NCBI RefSeq assembly: GCF_001757995.1
Contig: NZ_LXLV01000019.1
Coordinates: 304,438 to 368,437, forward strand
DNA from: Bacillus mycoides
Lineage (GTDB): Bacteria; Bacillota; Bacilli; Bacillales; Bacillaceae_G
Direction of reading: 5' to 3'
DNA length: 64,000 nucleotides
A program made the translations under genes and the position numbers. A model generated the notes under the pieces. The model was not told the DNA's origin, did not search any database, and worked only from the letters and a program-made list of their open reading frames with translations. Positions 28,436 to 37,212 of the stretch are shown one piece after another; position 1 is the first letter of the stretch; each line of letters opens with the position of its first letter.

Positions 28436-29059
28436 TTGCGAGTTAAATATCATTTTCTGCCAAAACAGCAGGTGACATTTTGCAAAACGAATGATTCTGG
28501 TGAAAAGGCGTTACAAATTATGAATGAAACGGGATTTCGCGCAATCCCTGTATTAGCAGAAAATGAGAAGGAATTCACGGGGATTATTTATAAAGTAGAT
28601 CTTTTAGAAAAGAAGTGTAATAGCAGATTAGAGGATGTAAGTACAGAAGATGTGCTGGAAAATCCAAATTCGTTTATTTTTGAAAAGGACTCTTTTTTTA
28701 GAGCTTTTTATGTTATTCGTCGTCTTCCGTTTTTAGCGGTTTTAAATGAGTATAATGAATTTGTCGGCATTTTAACACATTCTAATGTATTTGATGTTAT
28801 TGAGGATTCGTTCGGTATGCGGACGGGTGGTTATATATTAACAATTGCAACACAAGATTGTAAGGGAACAATTAAAGAGCTTGGGACGTTATTAAAAGCA
28901 TATAATATCGGTGGACTGTTTACGCTTGATAACGGTGATCAATATATTCGCCGTGTTATCGTAAATATATCGGATGAGTTAAATGAAAAAAAATTAAAGC
29001 AATTAATTGAAAAGATAGAGAAAAAGGGATTCAGAGTGAGTCATGTAGATTATATTTAA
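28436..29059 (+). CDS. CBS-ACT protein, CbpA-type cyclic-di-AMP-binding candidate
   Basis: 207-aa cytosolic protein with a CBS pair (about 1-125; ALQIMNETGFRAIPVL, then RRLPFLAVLNEYNEFVGILTHSNVF) followed by a C-terminal ACT domain (about 135-205; GGYILTIATQDCKGTIKELGTLL). This matches the Listeria CbpA layout, known to bind c-di-AMP; AcuB-like proteins share it. TTG 28436 is chosen for the preceding AAGGAGGAACATATT; an upstream ATG (28409) overlaps that site. Ligand is inferred. Confidence 0.7.
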   Translation: MRVKYHFLPKQQVTFCKTNDSGEKALQIMNETGFRAIPVLAENEKEFTGIIYKVDLLEKKCNSRLEDVSTEDVLENPNSFIFEKDSFFRAFYVIRRLPFLAVLNEYNEFVGILTHSNVFDVIEDSFGMRTGGYILTIATQDCKGTIKELGTLLKAYNIGGLFTLDNGDQYIRRVIVNISDELNEKKLKQLIEKIEKKGFRVSHVDYI

Positions 29060-29069
29060 GTTGAAAAGG

Positions 29070-29108
29070 AAAGGTACCTATCTGCTATATGTAGATAGGT
29101 ACCTTTTT
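29070..29108. terminator. Terminator between convergent genes
   Basis: AAGGTACCTATCT / AGATAGGTACCTTTTTT stem, with T run on the plus strand. Confidence 0.88.
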
Positions 29109-29126
29109 TAGTGCGAGAAATGAATC

Positions 29127-29897
29127 TTATTTTGAAACAGAAGGTGGAGACAATGCTAAATCAGATAAAAAAATAAAGTCTGCATGCTCACGAATTTTAG
29201 GAATAGAAGTTTCTATAACACGTGATGTAATTTCACCTGGAGCCCCAACATGTCCGATAGCTACCATAATGGGTTTGTCTTGGATTTTTTTAATGAGTAA
29301 TTGTGCTTGTTTTGAAATGTGATTTACCGTATATACATCATCAAAAAATAATTGGTTTTCGATAATAGGCACGCCTAATTCTTTACCGATTTTTGGGACA
29401 ACACTATTAGGGTTTGTTTTACTATCTAAATAAAATAAACCGTGTTTTTTACAGGCAGAAAGTATAAGACGTACAATCCTTTCATCAGCGGTTACTTTTG
29501 ATCCCATATGATTGTTCATTCCTATTGCATGAGGTATTTCTTGAATTGCTTGTTCAAGTCGGTTGTTTATTTCTTCATCGCTTAAATCTGTTGTAATCGC
29601 TTTTGGTCCAAGCCACTCTTTTTTTCCTCTAATTGGTTCCATTGGCATATGTATAATGACTTCATGCCCTTTTTTATGAGCAGCTATTGCATCTTGTTTA
29701 GTAGAAGGAAGAAATGGCATAACAGCAACAGTGAGAGGAATAGGAAGTGATAACATCTTATCTGTGCCTTTCATATTATTGCCGAAATCATCGATGACAA
29801 TAGCAACTTTATTCGTATGAGCGTTTGCTTGAATAGGAAAGAGGAAGAAGGGTATGAACAGGGTGAAGATGAGAAACGTAATAGTATATTTGCGCAT
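29127..29897 (-). CDS. Divergent polysaccharide deacetylase (YibQ family)
   Basis: 256-aa exported protein with signal peptide (about 1-26, FFLFPIQANA). The fold is of the divergent polysaccharide deacetylase family: VAIVIDDFGNN near residue 32, IHMPMEP near 81, NNHMGSK near 127, FYLDSKT and IGHVGAPG. Asp and His residues sit at deacetylase metal positions. Substrate unknown, probably a cell-wall or extracellular glycan. AAAGGAAA precedes ATG. A bcr1 repeat lies 19 bp upstream. Confidence 0.85.
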   Translation of the reverse strand: MRKYTITFLIFTLFIPFFLFPIQANAHTNKVAIVIDDFGNNMKGTDKMLSLPIPLTVAVMPFLPSTKQDAIAAHKKGHEVIIHMPMEPIRGKKEWLGPKAITTDLSDEEINNRLEQAIQEIPHAIGMNNHMGSKVTADERIVRLILSACKKHGLFYLDSKTNPNSVVPKIGKELGVPIIENQLFFDDVYTVNHISKQAQLLIKKIQDKPIMVAIGHVGAPGEITSRVIETSIPKIREHADFIFLSDLALSPPSVSK

Positions 29898-29916
29898 ATA
29901 AATATTTCCTTTCTAT

Positions 29917-30075
29917 TTTATCCCGCTATTTGCGGGCAGTAAGACTCCCACCTCAAAATTCGGTTGGAATAAAGAAGTTAGGTGGGAGATCCACTGCCCG
30001 TAAACGCCCGATTGGTGAAGGCTAATAATTAGTGGGGGATGGACAAAACCCCCACTGATTAAAGTTTCACTTTAT
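29917..30075 (-). repeat. bcr1-type repeat, copy 2 (inverted)
   Basis: 159-bp element with TTTAT at both ends (29917-29921 and 30071-30075), inverted relative to the copy at 20601-20759 and of identical length. Shared landmarks: CCCGCTATT at one end, CGGGCAGTAAGACTCCCACC, the GGGAGATC arm, ACGGGCGTTT-like arm read as ACGCCCGATTGG, and CCCCCACTGATTAAAG at the other end. Confidence 0.9.
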
Positions 30076-30387
30076 CAATCATCATTATGTTTTGCGTTTT
30101 TACATAAATTAAACAAAAAATGTCGAAGAAAAGTACATTAAAAATAGAGAACCCACTGTTTACTGAGTATTTACAAAAAAGAAGATGAAAAAAATGTCTA
30201 TTATTGCGAATGTATTTACAAAGATAGAATAATTTGTAATAATTCTCAAAGTGAGGGTAAAGATTTGTAAATTTCAGGGGGAAAATGTTAAATTTTCTGA
30301 TTCTTCAAATTCAAATAGGATTAAGTGTTTAAAGGGCTAAAGTAGAAGAGACGTTGAGAGTATGGAAGAAAAATAAGGGGGATATGG
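30076..30387. other. 312-bp intergenic stretch without a clear gene
   Basis: AT-rich region upstream of the Spo0E-like gene. I see no ORF with a ribosome site and no palindrome strong enough to name. It presumably holds the promoter of the Spo0E-like gene. Confidence 0.5.
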
Positions 30388-30669
30388 ATGTTTACTGTAA
30401 AAAGGAAGTACACATTAGAAAAGCTTTCGCATGATATTCATATGAAACGTGAAGAAATGATTCATTTAGGATTAACAAGTGGGTTAAATAGTATGGAGAC
30501 AATTCAAGTTAGTCAAGAATTGGACAAGCTTATCGTACAGTATCAGCGTTACAAAGAAAAACAAACACCGAAATGGTTTTCAATTATAAAGGTTCCTATT
30601 TTTCAAATTGGGTATGAAGGGAAATCGAGCAATTTTTGGAGAATGTTTGTGGCTGGTTTTATGAAATAA
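30388..30669 (+). CDS. Spo0E-family aspartyl-phosphate phosphatase-like protein
   Basis: 93-aa protein. The N-terminal half has the two-helix Spo0E pattern, with the signature SQELDKLIVQYQ near residues 45-56 (SxExLD in the family). Such proteins dephosphorylate Spo0A~P and delay sporulation. The C-terminal 35 residues are an additional hydrophobic/basic tail. AAGGGGG precedes ATG. A sensor kinase gene converges on it, suggesting a sporulation signalling spot. Confidence 0.75.
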   Translation: MFTVKRKYTLEKLSHDIHMKREEMIHLGLTSGLNSMETIQVSQELDKLIVQYQRYKEKQTPKWFSIIKVPIFQIGYEGKSSNFWRMFVAGFMK

Positions 30670-30698
30670 GTATAATTACCCTTTTAGGATAAGGATAA

Positions 30699-32195
30699 TT
30701 ATACTATGTGTAGTGGAATCTCTATATGAACTGTCGTTCCTTCGTTTTCTTTACTATCAATAAATATATGCCCGTTGTACATCTCTACAATTCGTTTACA
30801 TATAACAAGCCCAAGACCTGTTCCAGTATCTTTATTAGTAAAGAACGGATGAAAGAGGTGTTTTTGAATATGTTTTGGAATCCCTTTTCCAGTATCAATA
30901 ATTTGCAATTGTGCGTATTTTTCGTTGTTTGTTACTACAATGGTTAATGTATCACCAGAAGCCATAGCTTCAATTGCATTTTTTGTAATGTTTAAAACCA
31001 CTTGTTTCATATGGTCTTTTGAGCAACGGATATGAACAGGGTGGTCTGGCAAATGTAAATGAAATACAATGTTATGTAGATTCGCTTCAGATTGGATAAT
31101 TAATGCTACCTCATTAAGAATCTTTCTTACATCATATGTTTGTTCAATGATGGCAGTTGGCTTTCCAAGAATAAGAAATTCGCTTACAATTTCATTAATC
31201 CGTTCTATTTCTTGTTCGATTATGGAAAAGTAGAACTGATCCTGTTCATCTTTATATTTCTCTTTTAACAGAGCGACGAGGCCTTTAATTCCAGTAAGAG
31301 GGTTACGGATTTCATGAGCTGTACTAGCAGCAAAAGTTCCAACCAATTCAATTTTTTGTAGTTCATTTTGTTGTCTTTCTAGTTTTGTTTGACGTTTTAA
31401 TAACATATATTGAGCAAGTAAAAATAAAATAGACATTAAAAATAAAGTAGCTATACACTCTATTGAAACTAACTGGTATAAAGTTTGTTGATGAATAGGT
31501 AACGGAGAAACAGAGACTTTCCAATTCAATCTTTGGAGTGGGGTAGTAAGCATGTTAGAATGCCCATCGCTTGTTTCGTTATTATCATCGGTTAGAAAAA
31601 CTACATCATGTTTATCAGTCACTTCGAAATGATATTGTGGTTTAATAGCATTTAAAGAGGCTGAAATGTAGTCAAAGCGTAAACTTGCTAATAATAAGCC
31701 TGAGAGTTCCTTTTGTCTATTAAATATTGGAGAGGCAATCATAATAGCTTGATGTCCAAGAACGCGATCTGTAATAACTGATGATACCGTTGTTTCCTTA
31801 GATTGCAATGCATCTTGGATGTATTGGCGGTCAGAAACGTCAATAGGCGGTGAATCGCCTTGGGATGCGATTGTAATCATCCCATCTGTCGTAGCGTAAT
31901 ATAGACCAGAAAAACGTTCATCATTTCCATCGGTATCATGTACAATCTGTTTAATCCCATTGATGTTTCCAGTTTCGGTCCCTACGACTTTTGCGAGCAT
32001 TTCTAAGGCAGATATAGCTTCACCAAGGTGATGGTCTAAATAGTCTCTATATAAAAAGAGAACAGTGTGAGCAGATAGTTTGTTTGCCTGTTTCATTTGA
32101 TAAGTGTGATACGAAAAAAATGTGGCACCAATCCCTATCGTTGGCAGTATAACAAGCAGTATGTAAAAAACTATGCTTTGTAATTTGACTTTCAA
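30699..32195 (-). CDS. Sensor histidine kinase with extracytoplasmic dCache-like domain
   Basis: 498-aa membrane kinase. A first membrane helix (about 5-25), an extracellular dCache-type sensor (about 35-235; GLYYATTDGMITIASQGD, ASLRFDYI), a second helix (about 242-265), a dimerisation domain with phospho-His in STAHEIRNPLTGIKG, and an ATPase domain with NITKNAIEA, DTGKGIP and GTGLGLVICKRIVE. TTG 32195 is preceded by AAGGAG at good spacing; an ATG ten codons upstream overlaps that site. No response regulator is adjacent, as for sporulation phosphorelay kinases. Confidence 0.85.
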   Translation of the reverse strand: MKVKLQSIVFYILLVILPTIGIGATFFSYHTYQMKQANKLSAHTVLFLYRDYLDHHLGEAISALEMLAKVVGTETGNINGIKQIVHDTDGNDERFSGLYYATTDGMITIASQGDSPPIDVSDRQYIQDALQSKETTVSSVITDRVLGHQAIMIASPIFNRQKELSGLLLASLRFDYISASLNAIKPQYHFEVTDKHDVVFLTDDNNETSDGHSNMLTTPLQRLNWKVSVSPLPIHQQTLYQLVSIECIATLFLMSILFLLAQYMLLKRQTKLERQQNELQKIELVGTFAASTAHEIRNPLTGIKGLVALLKEKYKDEQDQFYFSIIEQEIERINEIVSEFLILGKPTAIIEQTYDVRKILNEVALIIQSEANLHNIVFHLHLPDHPVHIRCSKDHMKQVVLNITKNAIEAMASGDTLTIVVTNNEKYAQLQIIDTGKGIPKHIQKHLFHPFFTNKDTGTGLGLVICKRIVEMYNGHIFIDSKENEGTTVHIEIPLHIV

Positions 32196-32305
32196 ATTTG
32201 GTACTCCTTCTTTTTTTATTATCATTATATATAAACTATGTTAAAATTGTCATGTTTTTATTCAAGAATCAATTGCATTACATTAGGGAATGGAAAAGGG
32301 ATGAG

Positions 32306-32315
32306 TGAATATTCA
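32306..32315. promoter_or_regulatory. Palindrome TGAATATTCA upstream of the MarR gene
   Basis: A perfect 10-bp palindrome 75 bp before the MarR-type start, a candidate autoregulatory site. Weak evidence. Confidence 0.3.
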
Positions 32316-32389
32316 TTCGGAAATTGTAATGAAGTGCTACATTGCTTTCCTTTTTGTTGCGGAGAATTTAAGTGAAGGGTTGAAATGGT

Positions 32390-32836
32390 ATGACATCAAA
32401 TAATGAGCGAGAAGACATTTCTCAATCTTTAAAAGTATTTATTGCATTATCCCGTGTACATCGTTCTGTTATGGATACTACAAATAAATCCATACAAAGT
32501 AACGGATTAAATCCAACTGAGTTTGCTGTATTAGAACTACTATATCATAAAGGAGGCCAACCACTTCAGCAAATTGGTGAGCGTATTTTAATAGCTAGTG
32601 GTAGCATTACATATGTTGTAGATAAGCTAGAAAAAAAAGGGCTTGTAAAGCGAATTCCATGTCCAAATGATAGACGTGTTATTTATGCACAATTAACGGA
32701 GTCTGGTGAGAGCTTTATTGCTTCTATTTTTCCAGGTCATGAGCAAGTTATACATCAGTCTTTTGAAATGTTAACGAAGGATGAGAAGGATGAATTACTT
32801 GATCTATTGAAAAAAATTGGAAAGTATGAAAAATGA
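32390..32836 (+). CDS. MarR-family transcriptional regulator
   Basis: 148-aa winged-helix regulator: LNPTEFAVLELLYHKGGQPLQQIGERILIASGSITYVVDKLEKKGLVKR covers the recognition region (about 38-88), followed by the DRR wing (PNDRRVIYAQLT). Resembles organic-hydroperoxide/phenolic-sensing MarR members, but the lone cysteine (RIPCPNDR) is in the wing and the ligand is unknown. No obvious target gene is adjacent. Confidence 0.87.
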   Translation: MTSNNEREDISQSLKVFIALSRVHRSVMDTTNKSIQSNGLNPTEFAVLELLYHKGGQPLQQIGERILIASGSITYVVDKLEKKGLVKRIPCPNDRRVIYAQLTESGESFIASIFPGHEQVIHQSFEMLTKDEKDELLDLLKKIGKYEK

Positions 32837-32853
32837 TGATGTGTTCCAAAGGA

Positions 32854-32885
32854 GCTTTGGATAAAGAAATCCAAGGCTTTTTTTG
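32854..32885 (+). terminator. Terminator of the MarR gene
   Basis: CTTTGGAT / ATCCAAGG stem followed by seven T. Confidence 0.75.
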
Positions 32886-32995
32886 TGCATGTATTCATGA
32901 CAGCATCTACCGTATTTTGCTGAAGAATAAGAGGAGATTTGTAAGCAAGCATTGAATTATAGTAATGATGCATATAATGGAGAGGGGGTTCGTTC

Positions 32996-34690
32996 ATGTC
33001 ATTTAAAGACTATGAATATAAACGGCCAAATATTGGAGAATTAAAAGAGAAGTTTACTGTTGCTTTAGAAAAGTTCGATAAGACAAAAACGGTTGAAGAA
33101 CAAAAACAAGTAATTAATTCAATTAATGAAATTCGTAATGATTTTGGTACAATGGGGAACCTTTGTTACATTCGCCATTCTGTTGATACGACAGATGTTT
33201 TTTATAAAGAAGAGCAAGATTTCTTTGATGAATACTCTCCAGTTGTACAAGGCTATGGAACGAAATATTATAAGGCGTTAATTAATTCTCCATTCCGTGA
33301 AGAATTAGAAGCGTATTATGGAAAGCAATTATTTGCTCTAGCTGAATGTGATTTAAAAACATATTCAGATGAAGTAGTGAAAGACTTGCAATTAGAGAAT
33401 AAATTGTCTTCACAATATACGCAGTTGTTAGCATCTGCAAAAATTGACTTTGCAGGAGAAGAAAGAACGCTATCACAACTTATTCCGTTTATGCAAGGAA
33501 AAGAAAGAAGCGAACGAAAAGCAGCAAGTGAAGCATACTACGGATTTTTAGCTGAGAATGAGGAAGAGTTAGATCGTATTTATGATGAGCTTGTTAAAGT
33601 GAGAACGAAAATTGCAAAAACACTTGGTTTTAAAAACTTTGTTGAATTAGGATATGCAAGAATGTATCGTACAGATTATAATGCTGAAATGGTTGCGAAC
33701 TATCGTCAGCAAGTATTAGATTATATCGTTCCGGTTGCAACAGAGTTAAGAAATAGACAAAAAGCACGCATTGGTGTAGAAAAGCTCGCTTATTATGATG
33801 AAAACTTTGAGTTTGCTACAGGTAATCCAACTCCAAAAGGTGATGCAGATTGGATTATTAATCACGGGAAAACGATGTATAAAGAATTATCAGCTGAAAC
33901 AGATGAATTTTTTAATTTCATGCTAGATAATGATTTATTAGATTTAGTTGCGAAAAAAGGAAAAGCTGGTGGTGGATATTGTACATATATCGAGAATTAT
34001 AAAGCGCCATTCATCTTCTCAAACTTTAATGGAACGTCTGGTGACATTGATGTATTAACACATGAAGCTGGTCATGCTTTCCAAGTATACGAAAGTCGTA
34101 AGTATGAAATTCCAGAATATAATTGGCCAACATATGAAGCGTGTGAAATCCATTCGATGAGTATGGAATTCTTTACATGGCCATGGATGAAGTTATTCTT
34201 TGAAGAAGATGCGGAAAAATATTATTTCTCACACTTAAGTTCAGCACTTCTATTTTTACCGTACGGTGTATCTGTAGACGAATATCAACATTATGTATAT
34301 GAGAATCCAGAAGCATCGCCAGCAGAACGTAAGTCAGCATGGCGTAACATAGAGAAGAAGTATTTACCACATCGTGATTATGAAGATAATGATTATTTAG
34401 AGCGTGGTGGTTTCTGGCAACGTCAAGGCCATATTTATAGCTCACCGTTCTATTATATTGACTACACGCTAGCTCAAATTTGTGCACTACAATTTTGGAA
34501 ACGTGCAAGAGATAATAGACAAGAGGCTTGGGAAGATTATGTGAATCTTTGTCAACAAGGTGGAAGTAAATCATTCTTAGAATTAGTTGAAGTTGCAAAT
34601 TTAACATCACCATTTGCTGAAGGTTGTGTGGAAAGTGTAATTACAGAAATTGAGGCGTGGTTACGCGCAGTAGACGACACAAAATTGTAA
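32996..34690 (+). CDS. M3-family oligoendopeptidase
   Basis: 564-aa cytosolic zinc metallopeptidase of the PepF/M3 family that degrades oligopeptides. The zinc site is LTHEAGHAFQVYES (HExxH near residue 358) with the third ligand Glu in CEIHSMSMEFF about 28 residues later. Length and helical N-terminal region agree with the M3B group. ATG is preceded by GGAGAGGGGG. Single-gene unit. Confidence 0.92.
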   Translation: MSFKDYEYKRPNIGELKEKFTVALEKFDKTKTVEEQKQVINSINEIRNDFGTMGNLCYIRHSVDTTDVFYKEEQDFFDEYSPVVQGYGTKYYKALINSPFREELEAYYGKQLFALAECDLKTYSDEVVKDLQLENKLSSQYTQLLASAKIDFAGEERTLSQLIPFMQGKERSERKAASEAYYGFLAENEEELDRIYDELVKVRTKIAKTLGFKNFVELGYARMYRTDYNAEMVANYRQQVLDYIVPVATELRNRQKARIGVEKLAYYDENFEFATGNPTPKGDADWIINHGKTMYKELSAETDEFFNFMLDNDLLDLVAKKGKAGGGYCTYIENYKAPFIFSNFNGTSGDIDVLTHEAGHAFQVYESRKYEIPEYNWPTYEACEIHSMSMEFFTWPWMKLFFEEDAEKYYFSHLSSALLFLPYGVSVDEYQHYVYENPEASPAERKSAWRNIEKKYLPHRDYEDNDYLERGGFWQRQGHIYSSPFYYIDYTLAQICALQFWKRARDNRQEAWEDYVNLCQQGGSKSFLELVEVANLTSPFAEGCVESVITEIEAWLRAVDDTKL

Positions 34691-34830
34691 AAAAACATGC
34701 ACTTTTTTCACATGTTTAACATCGACATAATGGAAAAATGATGAGATAATAAAAGAAAATTCAGAATTGTCAAAGAGGTGTTTCTAATAAGGAGCACCTT
34801 TTTTCACCAACAAAAAGGGGGGAAAGCACT

Positions 34831-35364
34831 ATGCTTCAATCTAATATGGATGTTAGTTTAGAAACTTTAGTCCACTCATTACAGTCTACACGAAGCACGC
34901 TGTTATCAGAAATTGAAATGTTAAATGATACGGAGGTGAATGTAAAGCCACGCCGTGATAAATGGAGTATTATTCAAATTTTGCATCATTTGCATTTAGT
35001 TGAACAGTCTGTCACATCTGCCCTTGTATATGCTTTGCAGAAAAAAGAAAGAAAACTTGCTCCATTTAAAGACCTCCAACTTACGCTTGATCGCACACAT
35101 AAACGGGAAGCTCCTCAACAAATGAAACCAACAGAAACATTAATGAAAAAACTGCAAGGAATTCAATTACTAGAACATTCACGACAAGAATTATTACATG
35201 CACTTCATAGTGTGATAGATGAAAAAGAATTATTTGAAAATGGATTAAAACATCCTATTTTTAATGATTTGAATTTATATCAATGGGTTCAATTTCTAGA
35301 TTTACACGAACAAAGACATCTTACACAGCTAAAAGAAGCGAAACATGCAATTTTACAGCGATAA
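34831..35364 (+). CDS. DinB-family protein
   Basis: 177-aa four-helix-bundle protein of the DinB/DfrA type: RRDKWSIIQILHHLHLVEQSV near residues 47-67 and FLDLHEQRHLTQL near the C-terminus supply the usual three metal-binding His positions. Function of such proteins is mostly thiol-transferase or stress related and not known here. AAAGGGGGG precedes ATG. The TAA stop lies in the ATAAA that opens a short bcr-like repeat. Confidence 0.8.
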   Translation: MLQSNMDVSLETLVHSLQSTRSTLLSEIEMLNDTEVNVKPRRDKWSIIQILHHLHLVEQSVTSALVYALQKKERKLAPFKDLQLTLDRTHKREAPQQMKPTETLMKKLQGIQLLEHSRQELLHALHSVIDEKELFENGLKHPIFNDLNLYQWVQFLDLHEQRHLTQLKEAKHAILQR

Positions 35365-35429
35365 AGTGAGGGGCATATCCCTGATTATTAGTACGCACCA
35401 ATCAGGCTGCCCTCAAATAGCGGGAAAAA
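35361..35429 (+). repeat. Short bcr-like repeat, 69 bp
   Basis: Starts ATAAAGTGAGGGG and ends CAAATAGCGGGAAAAA, matching the two ends of the 159-bp bcr1 copies (ATAAAGTGAACC..., ...AATAGCGGGATAA) and keeping a CTGATTATTAG-like stretch and CCAATC inside. It looks like a short or internally deleted relative. Its first five bases contain the stop codon of the DinB-family gene. Confidence 0.7.
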
Positions 35430-35465
35430 AGAAAAGAAGCGGGGAACCGCTTCTTTTCTTTTTTT
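35427..35465 (+). terminator. Terminator after the DinB gene and repeat
   Basis: AAAAGAAAAGAAGCGG / CCGCTTCTTTTCTTTTT very stable hairpin with T run. Confidence 0.9.
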
Positions 35466-35532
35466 ACTCATGTATAGTTTTATTTCTCATTTTGGAATAC
35501 TACATGAGGAAGAGAAAAAGGAGTTGAAAAGT

Positions 35533-35649
35533 ATGTCAAGGAAAAAGAGAGAAGAAGAGCGCGCTTGGAAAGCTCGGAAAGAAAATCAAAAGCCACATGG
35601 AAAGGTGAAAGCTTTTGCAGAATTAGTTGAAGGAACAGAAAAAACGTGA
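35533..35649 (+). CDS. Small highly charged protein, 38 aa
   Basis: MSRKKREEERAWKARKENQK, then HGKVKAFAELVEGTEKT. Basic N-terminal half with a short conserved-looking C-terminal stretch (GKVKAFAELVEG), recalling YqkK-like small Bacillus proteins from memory. AAGGAG precedes the ATG, and a terminator overlaps the stop. Function unknown. Confidence 0.6.
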   Translation: MSRKKREEERAWKARKENQKPHGKVKAFAELVEGTEKT

Positions 35650-35669
35650 TGAACTTCATCACGTTTTTT
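35639..35669. terminator. Bidirectional terminator between convergent genes
   Basis: AAAAACGTGATGAA / TTCATCACGTTTTTT stem serving the 38-aa gene and the KinB-like kinase gene. Confidence 0.88.
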
Positions 35670-36921
35670 GTATGATTGGGAAAGTTAATAAAAATGTTGT
35701 ACCTGTTCCTTTTTCACTAATAATATCAACCTTTCCATTCATTGCTTGAATAACACTGAAGACGACCATCATCCCAAGTCCGGTCCCTTTTTCTTTCGTC
35801 GAGTAGAAAGGTGACCCGAGCCGTTTTACTTGTTCTTGATCCATACCAATACCTGTATCTTTTATATATAATTGTATATGTTTATGGTCTGGGACTAATG
35901 TAAGAATAAGGTCACCACCGTTAGGCATAGCCTCAATACAGTTTTTTAAAATATTTAATAAGCATTGGTTCAGCTTTTGCTTTTCACCAGCTATAAAGAA
36001 AGATGTGCTTTGTTTTATGTAATGTATACGAACATTTGTTAAATTGGCGAGAGGTGTAATTAAAGATAACGCATGAAGTAATTCTTCCTCTACTTGTAAT
36101 TGTTGTTCTTTTTCAATACTCGGTTTGGCAAAAGTTAAGTAGTCTGTAAGAACATGATTTGCTTGTTCGATACCATTAATGGCTATGTCGATATATAATT
36201 TTCGTTCTTTCTCAGAACATGTATCTGACTGTAAAAGTTGTAAAAACCCTTTCGTTGCAGTTAAAGGATTACGAATTTCATGAGAGATAGAAGCTGCCAT
36301 TTCACCGATTAAATGAAATTTTTCAGCATTTATAAGTTCATTTTGGAGACGAACTTGCGTTTGTAATATGTGTAGCAAATATAAAATAAGGATCGTACCA
36401 AGGATCGTACATAGTTCGTACACGATAATATGCGGTATATAATCTGCCGTATTTGTCACCTCTGAAAGGAAAAATGGTATCCAGCCAAATCCAAATATGA
36501 GACTGTAAAAGATAGCGAGTGCTATTTTTATACGATTAGAACCTCGGTTGAACAGTTTGTATGTTAATAGTAGAACAATGAATAGTAGAACCGAAGCGAT
36601 AAAGGATGGGAAAACACCTATTCCTCCTAATAAAAAGCGGTATATGTTTAATACAGCTAAGATGGAAGCACCGGCAATAGGACCTCCTGTTAATGTACCG
36701 ACGATTAATACGATATGACGCATATCAAATTGAAATCCATAATTTGTTTTTGCTGCGAAAGTGATACATAGTATGGTAGCGAGGCAACATAATACAATAA
36801 ATATAGCTGAATTTAATTTAGGAGAGCGTTTCCCTTTGTGATTCCAAAATAAATGATATACAAGCATTGTAACAAGGATGGATAATATATTTAAAAAGAG
36901 ATAAATAATAAAGAGTTTCAG
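35659..36921 (-). CDS. KinB-like membrane sensor histidine kinase (apparent CUG start)
   Basis: 420-aa kinase with an N-terminal 5TM/LytS-type membrane sensor (about 1-190, including FDMRHIVLIVGTLTGGPIAG). It continues with phospho-His in SISHEIRNPLTATKGFLQLL and an ATPase domain (NILKNCIEAMPNGG, DTGIGMDQ, KGTGLGMMV). The first ATG (36867) would cut the first membrane helix. In frame upstream, a CTG at 36921 lies 7 bases after AGGAGG and yields an N-terminus aligning with B. subtilis KinB in length and pattern. Probably feeds the Spo0 phosphorelay. Confidence 0.82.
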   Translation of the reverse strand: MKLFIIYLFLNILSILVTMLVYHLFWNHKGKRSPKLNSAIFIVLCCLATILCITFAAKTNYGFQFDMRHIVLIVGTLTGGPIAGASILAVLNIYRFLLGGIGVFPSFIASVLLFIVLLLTYKLFNRGSNRIKIALAIFYSLIFGFGWIPFFLSEVTNTADYIPHIIVYELCTILGTILILYLLHILQTQVRLQNELINAEKFHLIGEMAASISHEIRNPLTATKGFLQLLQSDTCSEKERKLYIDIAINGIEQANHVLTDYLTFAKPSIEKEQQLQVEEELLHALSLITPLANLTNVRIHYIKQSTSFFIAGEKQKLNQCLLNILKNCIEAMPNGGDLILTLVPDHKHIQLYIKDTGIGMDQEQVKRLGSPFYSTKEKGTGLGMMVVFSVIQAMNGKVDIISEKGTGTTFLLTFPIIQKT

Positions 36922-37080
36922 TGGGATGCCTCCTCTCTTCTCACATTAAATTAATCATACTATAAAATGAAAGAAATGAAATATTAAATAGCGGAAAAAA
37001 TCAGAAATTTTTTCTGGTAGTATACAATATGTTACAATAATCTTTGTCAATGAAAGAAGAAATTCCGTGCACTGCATGGG

Positions 37081-37115
37081 AGAGGTTCGCGAACTCCCTC
37101 TATAAAAAACTATGG
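37081..37115 (+). ncRNA. preQ1-I riboswitch aptamer
   Basis: AGAGGTTCGC / CTCCCTCT followed by ATAAAAAACTATGG is the compact preQ1 class I pattern: P1 GAGG/CCTC, C-rich loop, and the A-rich tail that enters the pseudoknot. It lies upstream of queCDEF, its usual target, and is followed by a terminator. Confidence 0.93.
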
Positions 37116-37120
37116 AAACA

Positions 37121-37152
37121 ACAATATCCTTAGGTATTGTTTTGTTTTTTTA
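37121..37152 (+). terminator. Expression-platform terminator of the preQ1 riboswitch
   Basis: ACAATA-TCCTTAGG-TATTGT hairpin with a T-rich tail, 6 bases after the aptamer. PreQ1 binding should favour termination and lower que expression. Confidence 0.85.
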
Positions 37153-37212
37153 TTGTGACAGTTCAAGAACGTTCTTTCTTCTTATTCGTAGTAGAGAAGG
37201 AGAATGAGTGAA

